A stretch of 41,839 nt of DNA from Bacteroidota bacterium (GCA_023387375.1 JAEWIE010000028.1:1-41839); one strand, 5' to 3'; shown: positions 33,174 to 41,839, numbered from the stretch's first letter. The notes: generated by a model from the letters alone, not told the origin. Made by a program: numbers and translations.

Positions 33174-33973
33174 TTCATAGAAACGGATCCACCGGAACTA
33201 GCATGCCTTGTTAAAATCACATTTCCTTTTCTAAGAATAGTTACGTCTCCGCTGCTACTTGCACTGGCATTCGCTCTTTGAGAAACCGCCACCTTAACAT
33301 CCCCGCTGCTACTGGCTTTGATCTGTGCATCTTCCACCACGAGCGACTCGGCTTTAATATCGCCAGACGAACTTGCTTTTAAATTTGCATTTCTTGCTTT
33401 TCCACTTAATTTGAGATCTCCTGAAGAGGAAGCCTCTGCTGTTAAATTAAGAGCCCAAATCCTTCCTGAATAGTCGCCACTACTAGAAACGTCTAACACA
33501 AGGTCATTTGCTTCCACATCGCCCGTTATACTACCAGAGCTTGAAGCTTTTAAATGCATCCTTTCTTGCGTGAATTTGCTTTGAATCACAATGTCGGCGG
33601 AGGAATCCGCAGTCACTCCTGCAAGCTTATTTGTGTAAATTTTTGCTCTCACTTTGTGAACTCCTCGAATCGATGTTCCCGGTTTAAAGGTAATGTGAAG
33701 CTCGCTTCCTCTTGAATCGACTAGGACTTTGTCTAAAATAGATTCCGGCGCAGAAATAACTACTTCTTGGCGATTAGATTGAATGATTTCCGCATCAATG
33801 GAGGTAGAAACCCGAACGGATTCGAAGGAAACCTTAAATGATTTTTCACTTGTAGGTCCTGAGGCTACGATTTGATCCTGCGAGACCCAATTCGAAATAA
33901 CCCCCTGAGGATCTGAAGAATTACAAGCGAGCAAAGCTTGAGAAAGTAGGCAAACGATTAGAACTTTTTTCAT
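33170..33973 (-). CDS. DUF2807 lipoprotein (head GIN domain)
   Basis: A 267-residue lipoprotein. The signal MKKVLIVCLLSQALLAC gives a lipobox with Cys 17. The C-terminal half holds seven repeats of the type ASSSGD, spaced 19, 19, 19, 20, 18 and 20 residues apart, which fits a right-handed beta-helix of the DUF2807 (head GIN) family. Such proteins are probably attached to the periplasmic face of the membrane. Function unknown. ATG 33973 is used; the in-frame TTG at 33997 lies in the -7 element. Its 3' end abuts the antiporter gene. Confidence 0.87.
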   Translation of the reverse strand: MKKVLIVCLLSQALLACNSSDPQGVISNWVSQDQIVASGPTSEKSFKVSFESVRVSTSIDAEIIQSNRQEVVISAPESILDKVLVDSRGSELHITFKPGTSIRGVHKVRAKIYTNKLAGVTADSSADIVIQSKFTQERMHLKASSSGSITGDVEANDLVLDVSSSGDYSGRIWALNLTAEASSSGDLKLSGKARNANLKASSSGDIKAESLVVEDAQIKASSSGDVKVAVSQRANASASSSGDVTILRKGNVILTRHASSGGSVSMN

Positions 33974-33994
33974 ATTATTAATTTTAAGAGTAAT

Positions 33995-34018
33995 CAAATT
34001 TAAGATTTTGTATCTTTA
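33995..34018. promoter_or_regulatory. Divergent promoters of DUF2807 lipoprotein and M3 peptidase genes
   Basis: The minus strand TAAATTTG (34002-33995) is an exact -7 element for the DUF2807 gene. On the plus strand TATCTTTA (34011-34018), one mismatch, is a likely -7 element for the M3 peptidase gene, 27 bp before ATG 34045. Confidence 0.5.
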
Positions 34019-34044
34019 TCTCCTATTATCATAACAACTCACCA

Positions 34045-36195
34045 ATGAAAAACATTACTTCATTAGTTTTAATTTCGTCGTTGGCCCTTTCAACCACGGC
34101 TTGCACTACAATGAAACAATCTACTTCCAGCGCAGAATCTTCTGCAAATGCGCAAGACCCTAGCATGCAGAACAATCCTTTTTTAACCAAAAGTCCTTTG
34201 CAATACCAAGCTCCCCAATTTGATAAAATAAAGGATGCGCACTTCAAACCTGCTTTTGATTACGGGCTTAAGATTCAAAAACAAGAATACGAAGCCATTG
34301 CAAACAATCCAGAGGCGCCTACTTTTGAGAATACCGTACTTGCGATTGAGAACAGTGGTGAGGTCTTAAGAAGAGCACTAACCGTTTTTTACAACCTAAG
34401 TAGCTCCAACACAAATCCAACGATTCAAAAACTAGAAGAAGAGTACGCTCCCATTTTAGCGGGCCACTCCGATCTACTTTATCTGAATGATAAAATCTGG
34501 CAAAGACTTAAAAAAGTGAGCACCGAAGGTCTGGACAAAGAAAGTCAAAGACTACTAGAGTATTACAAACAGAATTTCCAAATTGCAGGTGCCGACTTAT
34601 CTGCTGAAAACAAAAAAGAATTAAAAGCAGTCAACGCAGAGCTTGCGACGCTTTCTACTCAATATTCAAACAAACTCTTAGAAGCAAGAAAACAGGGCGG
34701 ACTTTACGTCACCGACGTAAAAGAATTGGATGGTCTTTCTGCAGACCAACTAGCGGCAGCTCAGAGTGATGCGAAAGCAGCGGGCCACGATTCGGGCTAT
34801 CTTCTTGCACTTCAAAACACTACGCAGCAACCTCTTTTGCAAAGTCTAAACGTAAGAAGCACGAGAGAAAAACTCTTTAAAGCCTCTTGGTACCGAGCGG
34901 AGAAAAACGACAACGCAGATACTCGCTTCGTTCTTGAAAAAGAAGCCCTTTTGCGTCTTAAGAAAGCAAAACTAATGGGCAAAAGTTCGTTTGCAGAGTG
35001 GAAACTACAAGACCAAATGGCAGCATCTCCTGACAAAGCAATTAAACTGCTTGCGCAGCTTGCCACTCCTGCTGTAGAAACGGCAAAACGAGAAAGAGAT
35101 GAAATACAAGCTCTTATTGACAAGCAAAATGGAGGATTCAAACTTCAGCCTTGGGATTGGAATTACTATGCAGAACAAGTACGAAAAGCAAAATACGATC
35201 TTGATGAAAATGAAATCAAGCCTTATTTTGAGGTTCAAACGGTTTTAGAGAAAGGAGTTTTCTATGCCGCAGAGCAGTTCTACGGAATCACCTTTAAGAA
35301 ACGCACGGATCTTCCTGTTTACCATCCAGACGTAGTTGTATACGAAGTTTTTGATAAGGACGGAACCTCCATGGCAATCTACTACTTAGATTTCTACACA
35401 CGTAGCAACAAAGGTGGAGGGGCTTGGATGAGCAACTTTGTAGATCAATCTCACCTTCTAGGCCAAAAACCCGTTATTGTCAATGTATTCAATTACCAGA
35501 AACCTGCAGAAGGAAAACCTTCTCTCATTTCTTATGACGATGTAACTACCATGTTCCATGAATTTGGACATACACTTCACGGACTCTTTGCGAATCAAAA
35601 ATACGTTTCTCTTTCCGGGACTGCAACCCCTAGAGACTTTGTGGAGTTCCCTTCACAAATCAATGAATTCTTTGCGCTAGAACCCGCCGTACTAAAGAAC
35701 TACGCACTTCATTACGAGACAAAACAACCAATGCCTCAGGCCCTAGTGGATAAAATCAAAAAGGCAAGTTCCTTTAACCAAGGGTATTCCACGACAGAGC
35801 TCGTTTCTGCTGCAAGTATTGATATGGGATGGCACTCCGTGAAAAATGAAAATGAGTTTAAACCTACCCTTGAATTTGAAAAAGAAACCCTAGCTAAATT
35901 TGGATTCAATTTAGCGCAAGTTCCACCAAGATATCACTCTCCCTACTTCGCCCATATCTTTGGAGGAGGTTACTCCGCGGGATATTACGCATATATGTGG
36001 GCAGATATGCTAAATGCTTCTGCTTGGGATTACATTACTACCCACGGAGGAATGACTCGTGAAAATGGAGATCGCTTTAGAAAGTACATCCTCTCTGTTG
36101 GTAACTCAACCGATCTAAACACCGGCTTTAAAGAGTTTACAGGAAAAGATCCAGACCTTACACCTCTTTTAAGAAGCAAAGGATTCATCAAATAA
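34045..36195 (+). CDS. dcp: M3 family metallopeptidase, Dcp-like (lipoprotein)
   Basis: A 716-residue zinc peptidase of the thimet oligopeptidase family, most like peptidyl-dipeptidase Dcp. The signal and lipobox (ALSTTAC, Cys 20) suggest it is anchored in the envelope. The zinc site is HEFGH (H505, E506, H509) in MFHEFGHTLHG, with a downstream E in FVEFPSQINEF. Also characteristic are the N-terminal helices and the AHIFGGGYSAGYYAY block near the C-terminus. It would trim short peptides; the preference is not deducible. The gene ends at a very strong terminator. Confidence 0.92.
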   Translation: MKNITSLVLISSLALSTTACTTMKQSTSSAESSANAQDPSMQNNPFLTKSPLQYQAPQFDKIKDAHFKPAFDYGLKIQKQEYEAIANNPEAPTFENTVLAIENSGEVLRRALTVFYNLSSSNTNPTIQKLEEEYAPILAGHSDLLYLNDKIWQRLKKVSTEGLDKESQRLLEYYKQNFQIAGADLSAENKKELKAVNAELATLSTQYSNKLLEARKQGGLYVTDVKELDGLSADQLAAAQSDAKAAGHDSGYLLALQNTTQQPLLQSLNVRSTREKLFKASWYRAEKNDNADTRFVLEKEALLRLKKAKLMGKSSFAEWKLQDQMAASPDKAIKLLAQLATPAVETAKRERDEIQALIDKQNGGFKLQPWDWNYYAEQVRKAKYDLDENEIKPYFEVQTVLEKGVFYAAEQFYGITFKKRTDLPVYHPDVVVYEVFDKDGTSMAIYYLDFYTRSNKGGGAWMSNFVDQSHLLGQKPVIVNVFNYQKPAEGKPSLISYDDVTTMFHEFGHTLHGLFANQKYVSLSGTATPRDFVEFPSQINEFFALEPAVLKNYALHYETKQPMPQALVDKIKKASSFNQGYSTTELVSAASIDMGWHSVKNENEFKPTLEFEKETLAKFGFNLAQVPPRYHSPYFAHIFGGGYSAGYYAYMWADMLNASAWDYITTHGGMTRENGDRFRKYILSVGNSTDLNTGFKEFTGKDPDLTPLLRSKGFIK

Positions 36196-36217
36196 TCTTT
36201 AAAAAGGCACAAGACCC

Positions 36218-36265
36218 AAATAAATAGCGGTTGCAAAGCGAAAGTTTTGCAACCGCTATTTATTT
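36218..36265. terminator. Very strong bidirectional terminator after the M3 peptidase gene
   Basis: A 20-bp perfect stem, 36218-36237 with 36246-36265, around an 8-nt loop (GCGAAAGT). The outer pairs are A-T, giving T-rich tails on both strands. It is one of the longest hairpins in the window. Confidence 0.9.
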
Positions 36266-36338
36266 TGAAAAACCAAAACCCTATTCGAGCAATAGCAGTT
36301 CATTTCTAAAGCACTCGGCTTTTGCGTATTTTTAACCT

Positions 36339-36791
36339 ATGAAACCTACTACTCTCTACAATCTTTACTTATTAAAAACGATTCCGATTTCTTATTTGGC
36401 GGGTGTGCGAATCAAATCCTTGGACGCTCGATCTTGCCGTTCAAGTGTAAAACTAGGACTCTTCAATCAAAACCCATTTCGCTCCATGTTTTGGGCGGTT
36501 CAAGGGATGGCTGCTGAGTTTTCCACTGGAATTTTATGCGCTGATAAAATCCGAAAATCGAACCGAAAGATCTCAATGCTCGTGGTGCAAAACAAAGCAG
36601 AATTCACGAAAAAAGCCGTAGGAAGGATTCATTTCACCTGCAAACAGGGCGAAGAAATTGAAAAGACGATTCAGCTAGCCATTGAATCAGCAGAAGGACA
36701 AACTCTCTGGCTTCATTCTACAGGCCTTAATTCTGAGGGAGAGGTTGTATCTAAATTTGATTTCCTCTGGAGTTTTAAAGTAAAAAGCTAA
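36339..36791 (+). CDS. DUF4442 hotdog-fold protein
   Basis: A 150-residue protein matching DUF4442, a hotdog-fold family related to acyl-CoA thioesterases. The match includes the FNQNPFRSMFWAVQGMAAEF block (about 43-62), typical of its members, and a C-terminal VVSKFDFLWSFKVK. The usual PaaI-type catalytic Asp/Glu cannot be confirmed. It starts at ATG 36339; no good promoter is seen in the short gap after the terminator apart from TATTTTTA at 36327-36334, which lies too close to the ATG. Enzymatic role unproven. Confidence 0.8.
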   Translation: MKPTTLYNLYLLKTIPISYLAGVRIKSLDARSCRSSVKLGLFNQNPFRSMFWAVQGMAAEFSTGILCADKIRKSNRKISMLVVQNKAEFTKKAVGRIHFTCKQGEEIEKTIQLAIESAEGQTLWLHSTGLNSEGEVVSKFDFLWSFKVKS

Positions 36792-36808
36792 AGCCTTTTT
36801 TATACCTA

Positions 36809-36849
36809 AAAACAAAGGGCGATTCTTTTTTAGAATCGCCCTTTGTTTT
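36809..36849. terminator. Bidirectional terminator between convergent DUF4442 and S9 genes
   Basis: AAACAAAGGGCGATTCT (36810-36826) pairs perfectly with 36832-36848; with 36809-36849 the stem is 18 bp. The T-rich tail TTTTGCTTTGTTT follows on the plus strand; in the minus direction the flank is TTTTAGG. Confidence 0.88.
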
Positions 36850-36862
36850 GCTTTGTTTCCCC

Positions 36863-39010
36863 TTAATTCTTTTCTCCTTTTAAATGAAGATCAAAGTAAT
36901 CTGTGACTTTTTGCATCAAATGGATGCGGTCTTTTCCAAGCACATTGTGCTTATGCCCTGGATAAACGAAGTAGTCTAGTTGAATCCCTTTGTCCACAGC
37001 CGCTTTCAGGAACTTAATAGAGTGCTGCCAAAGCACCACATCATCCTGCGCTCCATGAATCATTAAAAGGTCCCCTTTCAGATTCTGTACTTTATCAACC
37101 AAGTTTGCATTTTTGTATCCTTCCGGATTTTGACTTGGAGAGTCCATGTAACGTTCGGTGTACATGATCTCATACCAGTTCCAATCAATCACGGGCCCTC
37201 CTGCAACACCCGCTTTAAACACATCTGGGTAGGTAAGCATAAGGTTGGTGGTCATAAATCCACCGAAACTCCATCCGTGTACGCCCATTCTAGAGGAATC
37301 CACCTGCGGAATCGTTTTTAAGAACTCAACTCCTTTCAGCTGGTCCTTCATCTCTACTTCTCCTAAGTTTCTAAAGACTGCTCTTTCAAATTTTGCACCT
37401 CGGTTGCTTGAACCGCGCCCATCCATTGTAAAGACGATGTAGCCATTTTGAGCCATGTACTCATACCAAAGATTTCCACTTGCAGGGAAACTGTTGGTAA
37501 TAAGTTGCAAATGAGGTCCATTGTATAGGTACACAATGACTGGATACTTCTTCGAGGGATCAAAATTGGTAGGCAGAATTAATTTGCCGTAGAGCGGCGT
37601 CCCGTCATCTGCATTAAGAGTGATATTTTTGATTTCAGGTCTTTCATAGTCTTGAAGAGGATCCTTACTCTTTACTAAAACACTTTTTTTCAAATCCGAA
37701 GTACGTATCACAGATACGACCCGAGGCACCTGGCTACTTGAATAAGAATCGTAAAGTACCGATCCGTCTGCACTTAACTTTCCACTATGCATTCCAGGCT
37801 CATGAGTAAGCTGCTGTACTTTTTTCGTTTTGTAATTCAGACGATAAAGCTGTCTTTCCAGAGGAGATTTTTCCGTGGAAATGTAGTAGAGTTCATTTTT
37901 CTTTGCATTAAACCCAAGCACTTCTGTGATGATAAAATCACCTTGGGTAAGGGCACCTACAAGACCTTTGTCCACATTGTAGTGGTACAAATGATTGTAG
38001 CCACTTCTTTCACTTTGCCATATAAAATCGGTGTTGGACCCTGGGAAAAAGGCAAGTGGATGTTGAGGCTCGACGTACTGCTCACTCTTCTCCTCAAACA
38101 CCTGTTTTAGAAAAGCACCCGTAAGACTATACTGATTCATTTTTAAATCATTCTGATCTCGGTTTAAAACGCCCACGAAAATACTTTTCGAATCGGGACT
38201 CCAAGTGACGGCCGTCAGGTATTGTTCTTTGTCTCCTGGAATGTTTAAATAAGTGATTTTAGAGGTTTTAATATCGTAAATTCCAAGGGTGACTTCGTGT
38301 GATTTTTGGCCTGCCATTGGGTACTTCATATTCTCATTCTTCGCAGGATTTTTTGACCAGTCAATAATGGGATAATCCGCTACCATCGTTTGGTCCATTC
38401 GGTAAAAGGCAATCTTTTCCTGATCAGGAGAAACAAAAATACCTCTGTCAATTCCAAATTCATTTCTGTGGACAGCTTGTCCGTAAATAATGTTAGGATC
38501 TGTGCTTTTAGAAATAGCCCTAACCTTGTCTGCTTCTACATAGTATAAATTTTGATCTACGGTGTAGACCGCTGCATTTTTACCTTCTAAAAGTGTAATG
38601 TTTTCTGCCTCTTGAGGCACCTTGAAATAGAGACTCTTGGTCCAACCTTTGGAAGTCTTTGTTAAAAGAGTATACTGACCTTTGTCTTTGTAATAAGCGC
38701 TCGTAGCAGAAAGAAAACTAAGTGGGGGTAATTTTTCTAACCGATCCACCGTTTGAAGGTTTTGATTCACTTTTGCAAGGGAAACCAAGGTATCCGATTT
38801 TAGAGTCCCAAAATCAGTGATCATATAGCCATTTTTAACGGCGCTTAGATAACTTTTCGAATCTGAGGAAAAAGAAAACTGAGAGATATTCTCCACAGCT
38901 AGATTGCTGCGTAGCCCACTTACGGCCTCTGCCATTGTGTATTGCTTCTTTTGAGCCGTAAGTAATGTGGCCGAAAAGACTAAAAATAAAGGGAGTTTTG
39001 ATAGTTTCAT
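36863..39010 (-). CDS. S9 family peptidase, dipeptidyl peptidase IV-like
   Basis: A 715-residue serine peptidase. A signal peptide (MKLSKLPLFLVFSATLLTAQ) leads to a beta-propeller N-terminal domain (DPPIV_N, about 80-480), then the alpha/beta-hydrolase domain. The nucleophile is S581 in GWSFGGFM, the acid lies in HGAQDD (D656/D657) and H688 is in YPGHKHN. The tyrosine and glutamate residues that read the substrate N-terminus in DPP-IV cannot be assigned with certainty, although MYTERYMDSP fits the usual region. It probably clips dipeptides in the envelope or outside the cell. Confidence 0.9.
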   Translation of the reverse strand: MKLSKLPLFLVFSATLLTAQKKQYTMAEAVSGLRSNLAVENISQFSFSSDSKSYLSAVKNGYMITDFGTLKSDTLVSLAKVNQNLQTVDRLEKLPPLSFLSATSAYYKDKGQYTLLTKTSKGWTKSLYFKVPQEAENITLLEGKNAAVYTVDQNLYYVEADKVRAISKSTDPNIIYGQAVHRNEFGIDRGIFVSPDQEKIAFYRMDQTMVADYPIIDWSKNPAKNENMKYPMAGQKSHEVTLGIYDIKTSKITYLNIPGDKEQYLTAVTWSPDSKSIFVGVLNRDQNDLKMNQYSLTGAFLKQVFEEKSEQYVEPQHPLAFFPGSNTDFIWQSERSGYNHLYHYNVDKGLVGALTQGDFIITEVLGFNAKKNELYYISTEKSPLERQLYRLNYKTKKVQQLTHEPGMHSGKLSADGSVLYDSYSSSQVPRVVSVIRTSDLKKSVLVKSKDPLQDYERPEIKNITLNADDGTPLYGKLILPTNFDPSKKYPVIVYLYNGPHLQLITNSFPASGNLWYEYMAQNGYIVFTMDGRGSSNRGAKFERAVFRNLGEVEMKDQLKGVEFLKTIPQVDSSRMGVHGWSFGGFMTTNLMLTYPDVFKAGVAGGPVIDWNWYEIMYTERYMDSPSQNPEGYKNANLVDKVQNLKGDLLMIHGAQDDVVLWQHSIKFLKAAVDKGIQLDYFVYPGHKHNVLGKDRIHLMQKVTDYFDLHLKGEKN

Positions 39011-39029
39011 GCGTACAAATTAAATCGAT

Positions 39030-39037
39030 CAAATGTA
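39030..39037 (-). promoter_or_regulatory. Promoter -7 element for the S9 peptidase gene
   Basis: Minus strand TACATTTG is an exact consensus match, with the ATG at 39010. Confidence 0.5.
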
Positions 39038-39084
39038 CTGAAAAAATAAAAACTACACCTCATAAATAGCCTTAACCCTAGGGC

Positions 39085-41016
39085 TTAGTCCATTTCTAGA
39101 GCAAGTTCTTCCCAAAGAGCCATTTGCGTCTCAAGCTCTTTTTTCAAATTTTCGTAAGATTCAAGTTCCGCCTCCGAAGGATTATGGCTTGCAAACTCGG
39201 ATTCTTTCTTTGCAATAGCCTCTTCTAGTTCACTAATGGTCTGCTCCGTTTTTTTTAGTTTGTTTTCTAACTGCTTTTGCTCTTTGGACACAAAACCTTT
39301 GGACTCCTCTTTTGGTTTTGCCGGCTCTGGCGCAGGTTTTACCTCAACAAGGCTCTCCTGCTTTTGACTGAGTTTAGCCTTTTCCATGGAGATTTCACGA
39401 ATACTTTCTTTTTGGCGGAATTCTAAGTATTCATCCACGTTTCCTAAGAACTCTTTCATATGCCCGTCACGGAATTCAAAAATTTTATCCGCCAGACCTT
39501 GTAAAAATTCACGGTCGTGCGAAATTACAATCAGTGTCCCTTCAAATTTGTTGAGGGCTAACTTGATGATTTCCTTCGACTGAATATCAAGGTGGTTGGT
39601 CGGTTCGTCCATAATCAGCGTATTGAATGGACGTAGAAGAAGTTTACAAAGTGCGAGCCTATTTCTTTCCCCTCCGGAAAGTACCTGGGTTTTCTTATTT
39701 ACATCCTCTCCTGAAAAAAGGAAGCTTCCTAGTAAATCTCTTACTCGAGGCCGGGTCTCCTCCGTAGCGGCATCTTCTGCTTCTTGGAGTACGGTTTTCC
39801 CTGGGGTAAGTACCTCTTCTTGGTTTTGGGCAAAATACCCAATATTTACGTTGTGCCCTAAGGTCCAACTTCCTGTATAGTCTTTAATATCCCCCGTTAG
39901 TATTTTGGCAAGGGTGGACTTCCCTTGTCCATTTTGACCTAGAAGAGCAATACGATCTCCTCTCTCGACAAAAAAATCTACGCCATCAAACACCTTTTTC
40001 CCGTCGTAGGCTTTCCCAAGGTTTTTCGCCTCAAAAATCACTTTCCCTGGAACCACACTTTGTACAAATCGAATATTAAATTTAGAAACGTCCTCGTTGT
40101 CGATTTCAATTCGTTCGATTTTGTCAAGTTTCTTAATAAGGGACTGCGCGAAGGAAGCTTTTGTCGCAGAGGCGCGGAAGCGGTTGATGTTGTCTTCCAT
40201 CTGCTTAATCTCCGCATCTTGGTTCTTCTTCGCCTGCTGAAGCTTTTCGCGTCTTTCCTTTCTAAGTTCTAAGTATTTTGAATAATTGGCTTTGTAATCA
40301 TCAATTTTGCGGTTATTGACATCAAAGGTACGGTTGCAAACCGAGGTCATAAACTGTTTGTCGTGACTCACTAGAACAATTGCGCCGTTATAGTCTTTTA
40401 GGAAGTTTTCGAGCCATATGATACTTTCCATATCGAGGTGGTTGGTTGGCTCGTCTAATAAAAGTAGATCGTTGTTTTGAAGTAGAAGCTTTGCCAGTTC
40501 AATTCTCATACGCCATCCCCCCGAAAAAGTATCCGTAATTCGAGAAAAATCATCCGCCTTAAATCCAAGACCAAGAAGTACTTTCTCCATATCTCCCTCT
40601 AGATTGTAGGCATCGTGGTGGTGTAAAATATCATTGAGCTCCGTCATTCGGGTAATTAGATCCGTATAAGCGTCGCTTTCGTAATCGGTTCGAATCGTCA
40701 TTTGATGATTCACCTCTTCAAGTTCGGCTTTCCAAAGGTTAATCTGCTCAAAGGCTTGAAGTGTCTCCTCCCAAACGGTGCGGCCTTTGACAAACTCCAA
40801 GTCTTGTTTCAAAAACCCTATGGTGATAGATCCTTCAGGAACGACAACACCTTCGTAAAATTGAATCTCATTTGATAAGATTTTTAAAAGTGTGGATTTT
40901 CCCGCACCGTTCTTTCCCACAAGTCCGATTTTATCGTCTCGCTTGATGGTAAAGTTAGTGTCACGGAAGAGGTAATTTCCCGAATGATGAAGACCAAGGC
41001 CCTGAACTGAAAGCAT
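39085..41016 (-). CDS. ABC-F family ATPase (Uup/YheS-like)
   Basis: A 643-residue soluble protein with two ATPase domains and no membrane part. Walker A sites are GKNGAGKST (34-42) and GQNGQGKST in the second half; signatures are FSGGW and LSGGE; each half ends with DEPTNHLD. Between them is the linker (about 240-310, lysine-rich) that contacts the ribosome in ABC-F factors, and the last ~80 residues form a coiled coil as in Uup. Members act on ribosomes in translation or on branched DNA (Uup). I cannot say which, and no resistance role is implied by context. Confidence 0.92.
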   Translation of the reverse strand: MLSVQGLGLHHSGNYLFRDTNFTIKRDDKIGLVGKNGAGKSTLLKILSNEIQFYEGVVVPEGSITIGFLKQDLEFVKGRTVWEETLQAFEQINLWKAELEEVNHQMTIRTDYESDAYTDLITRMTELNDILHHHDAYNLEGDMEKVLLGLGFKADDFSRITDTFSGGWRMRIELAKLLLQNNDLLLLDEPTNHLDMESIIWLENFLKDYNGAIVLVSHDKQFMTSVCNRTFDVNNRKIDDYKANYSKYLELRKERREKLQQAKKNQDAEIKQMEDNINRFRASATKASFAQSLIKKLDKIERIEIDNEDVSKFNIRFVQSVVPGKVIFEAKNLGKAYDGKKVFDGVDFFVERGDRIALLGQNGQGKSTLAKILTGDIKDYTGSWTLGHNVNIGYFAQNQEEVLTPGKTVLQEAEDAATEETRPRVRDLLGSFLFSGEDVNKKTQVLSGGERNRLALCKLLLRPFNTLIMDEPTNHLDIQSKEIIKLALNKFEGTLIVISHDREFLQGLADKIFEFRDGHMKEFLGNVDEYLEFRQKESIREISMEKAKLSQKQESLVEVKPAPEPAKPKEESKGFVSKEQKQLENKLKKTEQTISELEEAIAKKESEFASHNPSEAELESYENLKKELETQMALWEELALEMD

Positions 41017-41042
41017 AGTTGATAGTAATAAGTTTACGGGTG

Positions 41043-41050
41043 CAAAAGTA
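41043..41050 (-). promoter_or_regulatory. Promoter -7 element for the ABC-F gene
   Basis: Minus strand TACTTTTG is an exact consensus match, 27 bp before the ATG. Confidence 0.5.
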
Positions 41051-41140
41051 CAAAAATTGTGTGAGGTATTTAAACGCCTAGTTACGCCTCAGGAAACCTT
41101 TTAAAAGTCCCTAAAAACGCTCAACATGGCTGCTTTAAAT

Positions 41141-41839
41141 CTATTTTTCACTTACATTAGGCAAACTTAGATTTGACTCTCTTCCCGTAATAAGGTGCGA
41201 ATTTTCTAAAGTGAAATTCTTGGAACTTAAAAGTTCTGTAAGGAGCATTTGCATCTGTTCTTTGGCCGCCTTGGGCAGGTGGGAAGCTTTTGCAGCCTCA
41301 ATTACTTGCGCCTTGCTATTCTTTTGAATGTTAGAGAGATCCTCTCGGCTGAAGAGATTAAATAGCTGCTCTTCAATATTGTAATATTTGTATTCTGTCT
41401 CCGTAGAAAGAATCTCAGGTTCTGGAAACTCGAGAAGTCTTACCGTGCGAGTCTCTGAATCAATCTCCCATTTTAATTTCTCAAAATCATACCCTACAAG
41501 CACTTTTGCCTCCACAATGACCAGTGCTCTTTTCTTGGTCGGAATGAAATTAAAAAGCTTTTTGCTTTCCTCATAGTTGTAAATCTCACTAAACTGCCCT
41601 TCTGCAGAAACGACTTTAAAGACTTTCTTTAGACTTTGCGCTACTGTATGGGAACTTTCCGTTACCACAGGGGGAGTCGATTTCAATTTTCCAACGCTTA
41701 AATACATTAGAAGGCCCCCAAGGAGAAGACCTAAAACTAACATCATTAGAACCATCCCGCCGCCCTCAGGCGCATTTTGGGTAGAGAGTTTATAAAAGAC
41801 ATAGCCCATGAAAAGAATACACAGTACGCCTAAGACTCC
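41141..41839 (-). CDS. DUF4230 family membrane protein (5' end cut by window edge)
   Basis: The frame is open from 41141 to the window edge without a stop, at least 233 codons. An ATG at 41809 exists, but the codons before it read VLGVLCILFMGYVFYKLS, one continuous hydrophobic segment, so the true start lies outside the window. A second membrane segment follows at MVLMMLVLGLLLGG. The soluble part (KVVSAEGQFSEIYNYEE, KALVIVEAKVLVGYDFEKL-like region, then a helical C-terminus) matches DUF4230, a family of unknown function. The protein is most likely anchored in the inner membrane with its domain outside. Confidence 0.8.
   Translation of the reverse strand, partial: GVLGVLCILFMGYVFYKLSTQNAPEGGGMVLMMLVLGLLLGGLLMYLSVGKLKSTPPVVTESSHTVAQSLKKVFKVVSAEGQFSEIYNYEESKKLFNFIPTKKRALVIVEAKVLVGYDFEKLKWEIDSETRTVRLLEFPEPEILSTETEYKYYNIEEQLFNLFSREDLSNIQKNSKAQVIEAAKASHLPKAAKEQMQMLLTELLSSKNFTLENSHLITGRESNLSLPNVSEK

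Noticed and set aside
1..41839. tRNA, rRNA, CRISPR arrays, insertion sequences or integrase genes
   Set aside because: None was seen on reading both strands. Intergenic gaps are short, no regular spacer-repeat array exists, and no transposase-like protein is encoded; a tRNA scan was not possible by hand.

Overview
The window looks like a chromosome segment from an AT-rich member of the Bacteroidetes, class Flavobacteriia, probably close to the Chryseobacterium/Weeksellaceae group. This placement is inferred from protein resemblance, not from a database search. Supporting signs are the pairs pyrG-yidC, DUF3822-rsmD, PASTA protein-rluD-hemW and ddl-coaD, many families typical of the phylum (DUF6702, DUF3822, DUF2807, DUF4230, DUF4442), the absence of clear Shine-Dalgarno sites, and frequent copies of the Bacteroidetes promoter -7 element TAnnTTTG close to gene starts. 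I see no rRNA, tRNA, insertion sequence, integrase or CRISPR array.

Layout. Positions 1-3.6 kb carry yidC (cut by the left edge) and pyrG on the minus strand. At 3.9-5.8 kb are radA and an AcpH-like phosphodiesterase. At 5.8-10.9 kb are a DUF6702 protein, a NepI-like efflux pump, a HupE/UreJ-like membrane protein and a secreted M1 aminopeptidase. groES-groEL lie at 11.1-13.1 kb behind an exact 9-bp direct repeat spaced 30 bp apart. An ABC exporter, truA, a YfcE-type phosphoesterase and an Smr-domain protein fill 13.3-17 kb. The stretch 17-19.7 kb is the one accessory-looking part: a lone AAA_14/DUF4143 ATPase behind three inverted repeats, plus an unknown small protein. DUF3822-rsmD converge on murI, followed by hemW, rluD and a PASTA protein on the minus strand, with ddl-coaD-TRIC channel diverging (19.7-27.5 kb). 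Then come a TPR-like membrane protein, folA, lemA with two TPM-domain genes, a Kef antiporter with its flavodoxin-like partner, a DUF2807 lipoprotein, an M3 peptidase, a DUF4442 protein, a DPP-IV-like S9 peptidase, an ABC-F ATPase and a DUF4230 protein cut by the right edge.

Functionally this is mainly housekeeping: protein folding and membrane insertion, cell-wall precursor synthesis (murI, ddl, PASTA), nucleotide and cofactor supply (pyrG, coaD, folA), RNA modification (truA, rsmD, rluD), DNA repair (radA) and peptide degradation (M1, M3, S9). The most useful observations are regulatory. Promoter -7 elements sit only 10-20 nt before most starts, which corrects several over-extended starts. 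truA and the phosphoesterase gene share a palindromic back-to-back promoter. groESL and the accessory ATPase each have operator-like repeats.
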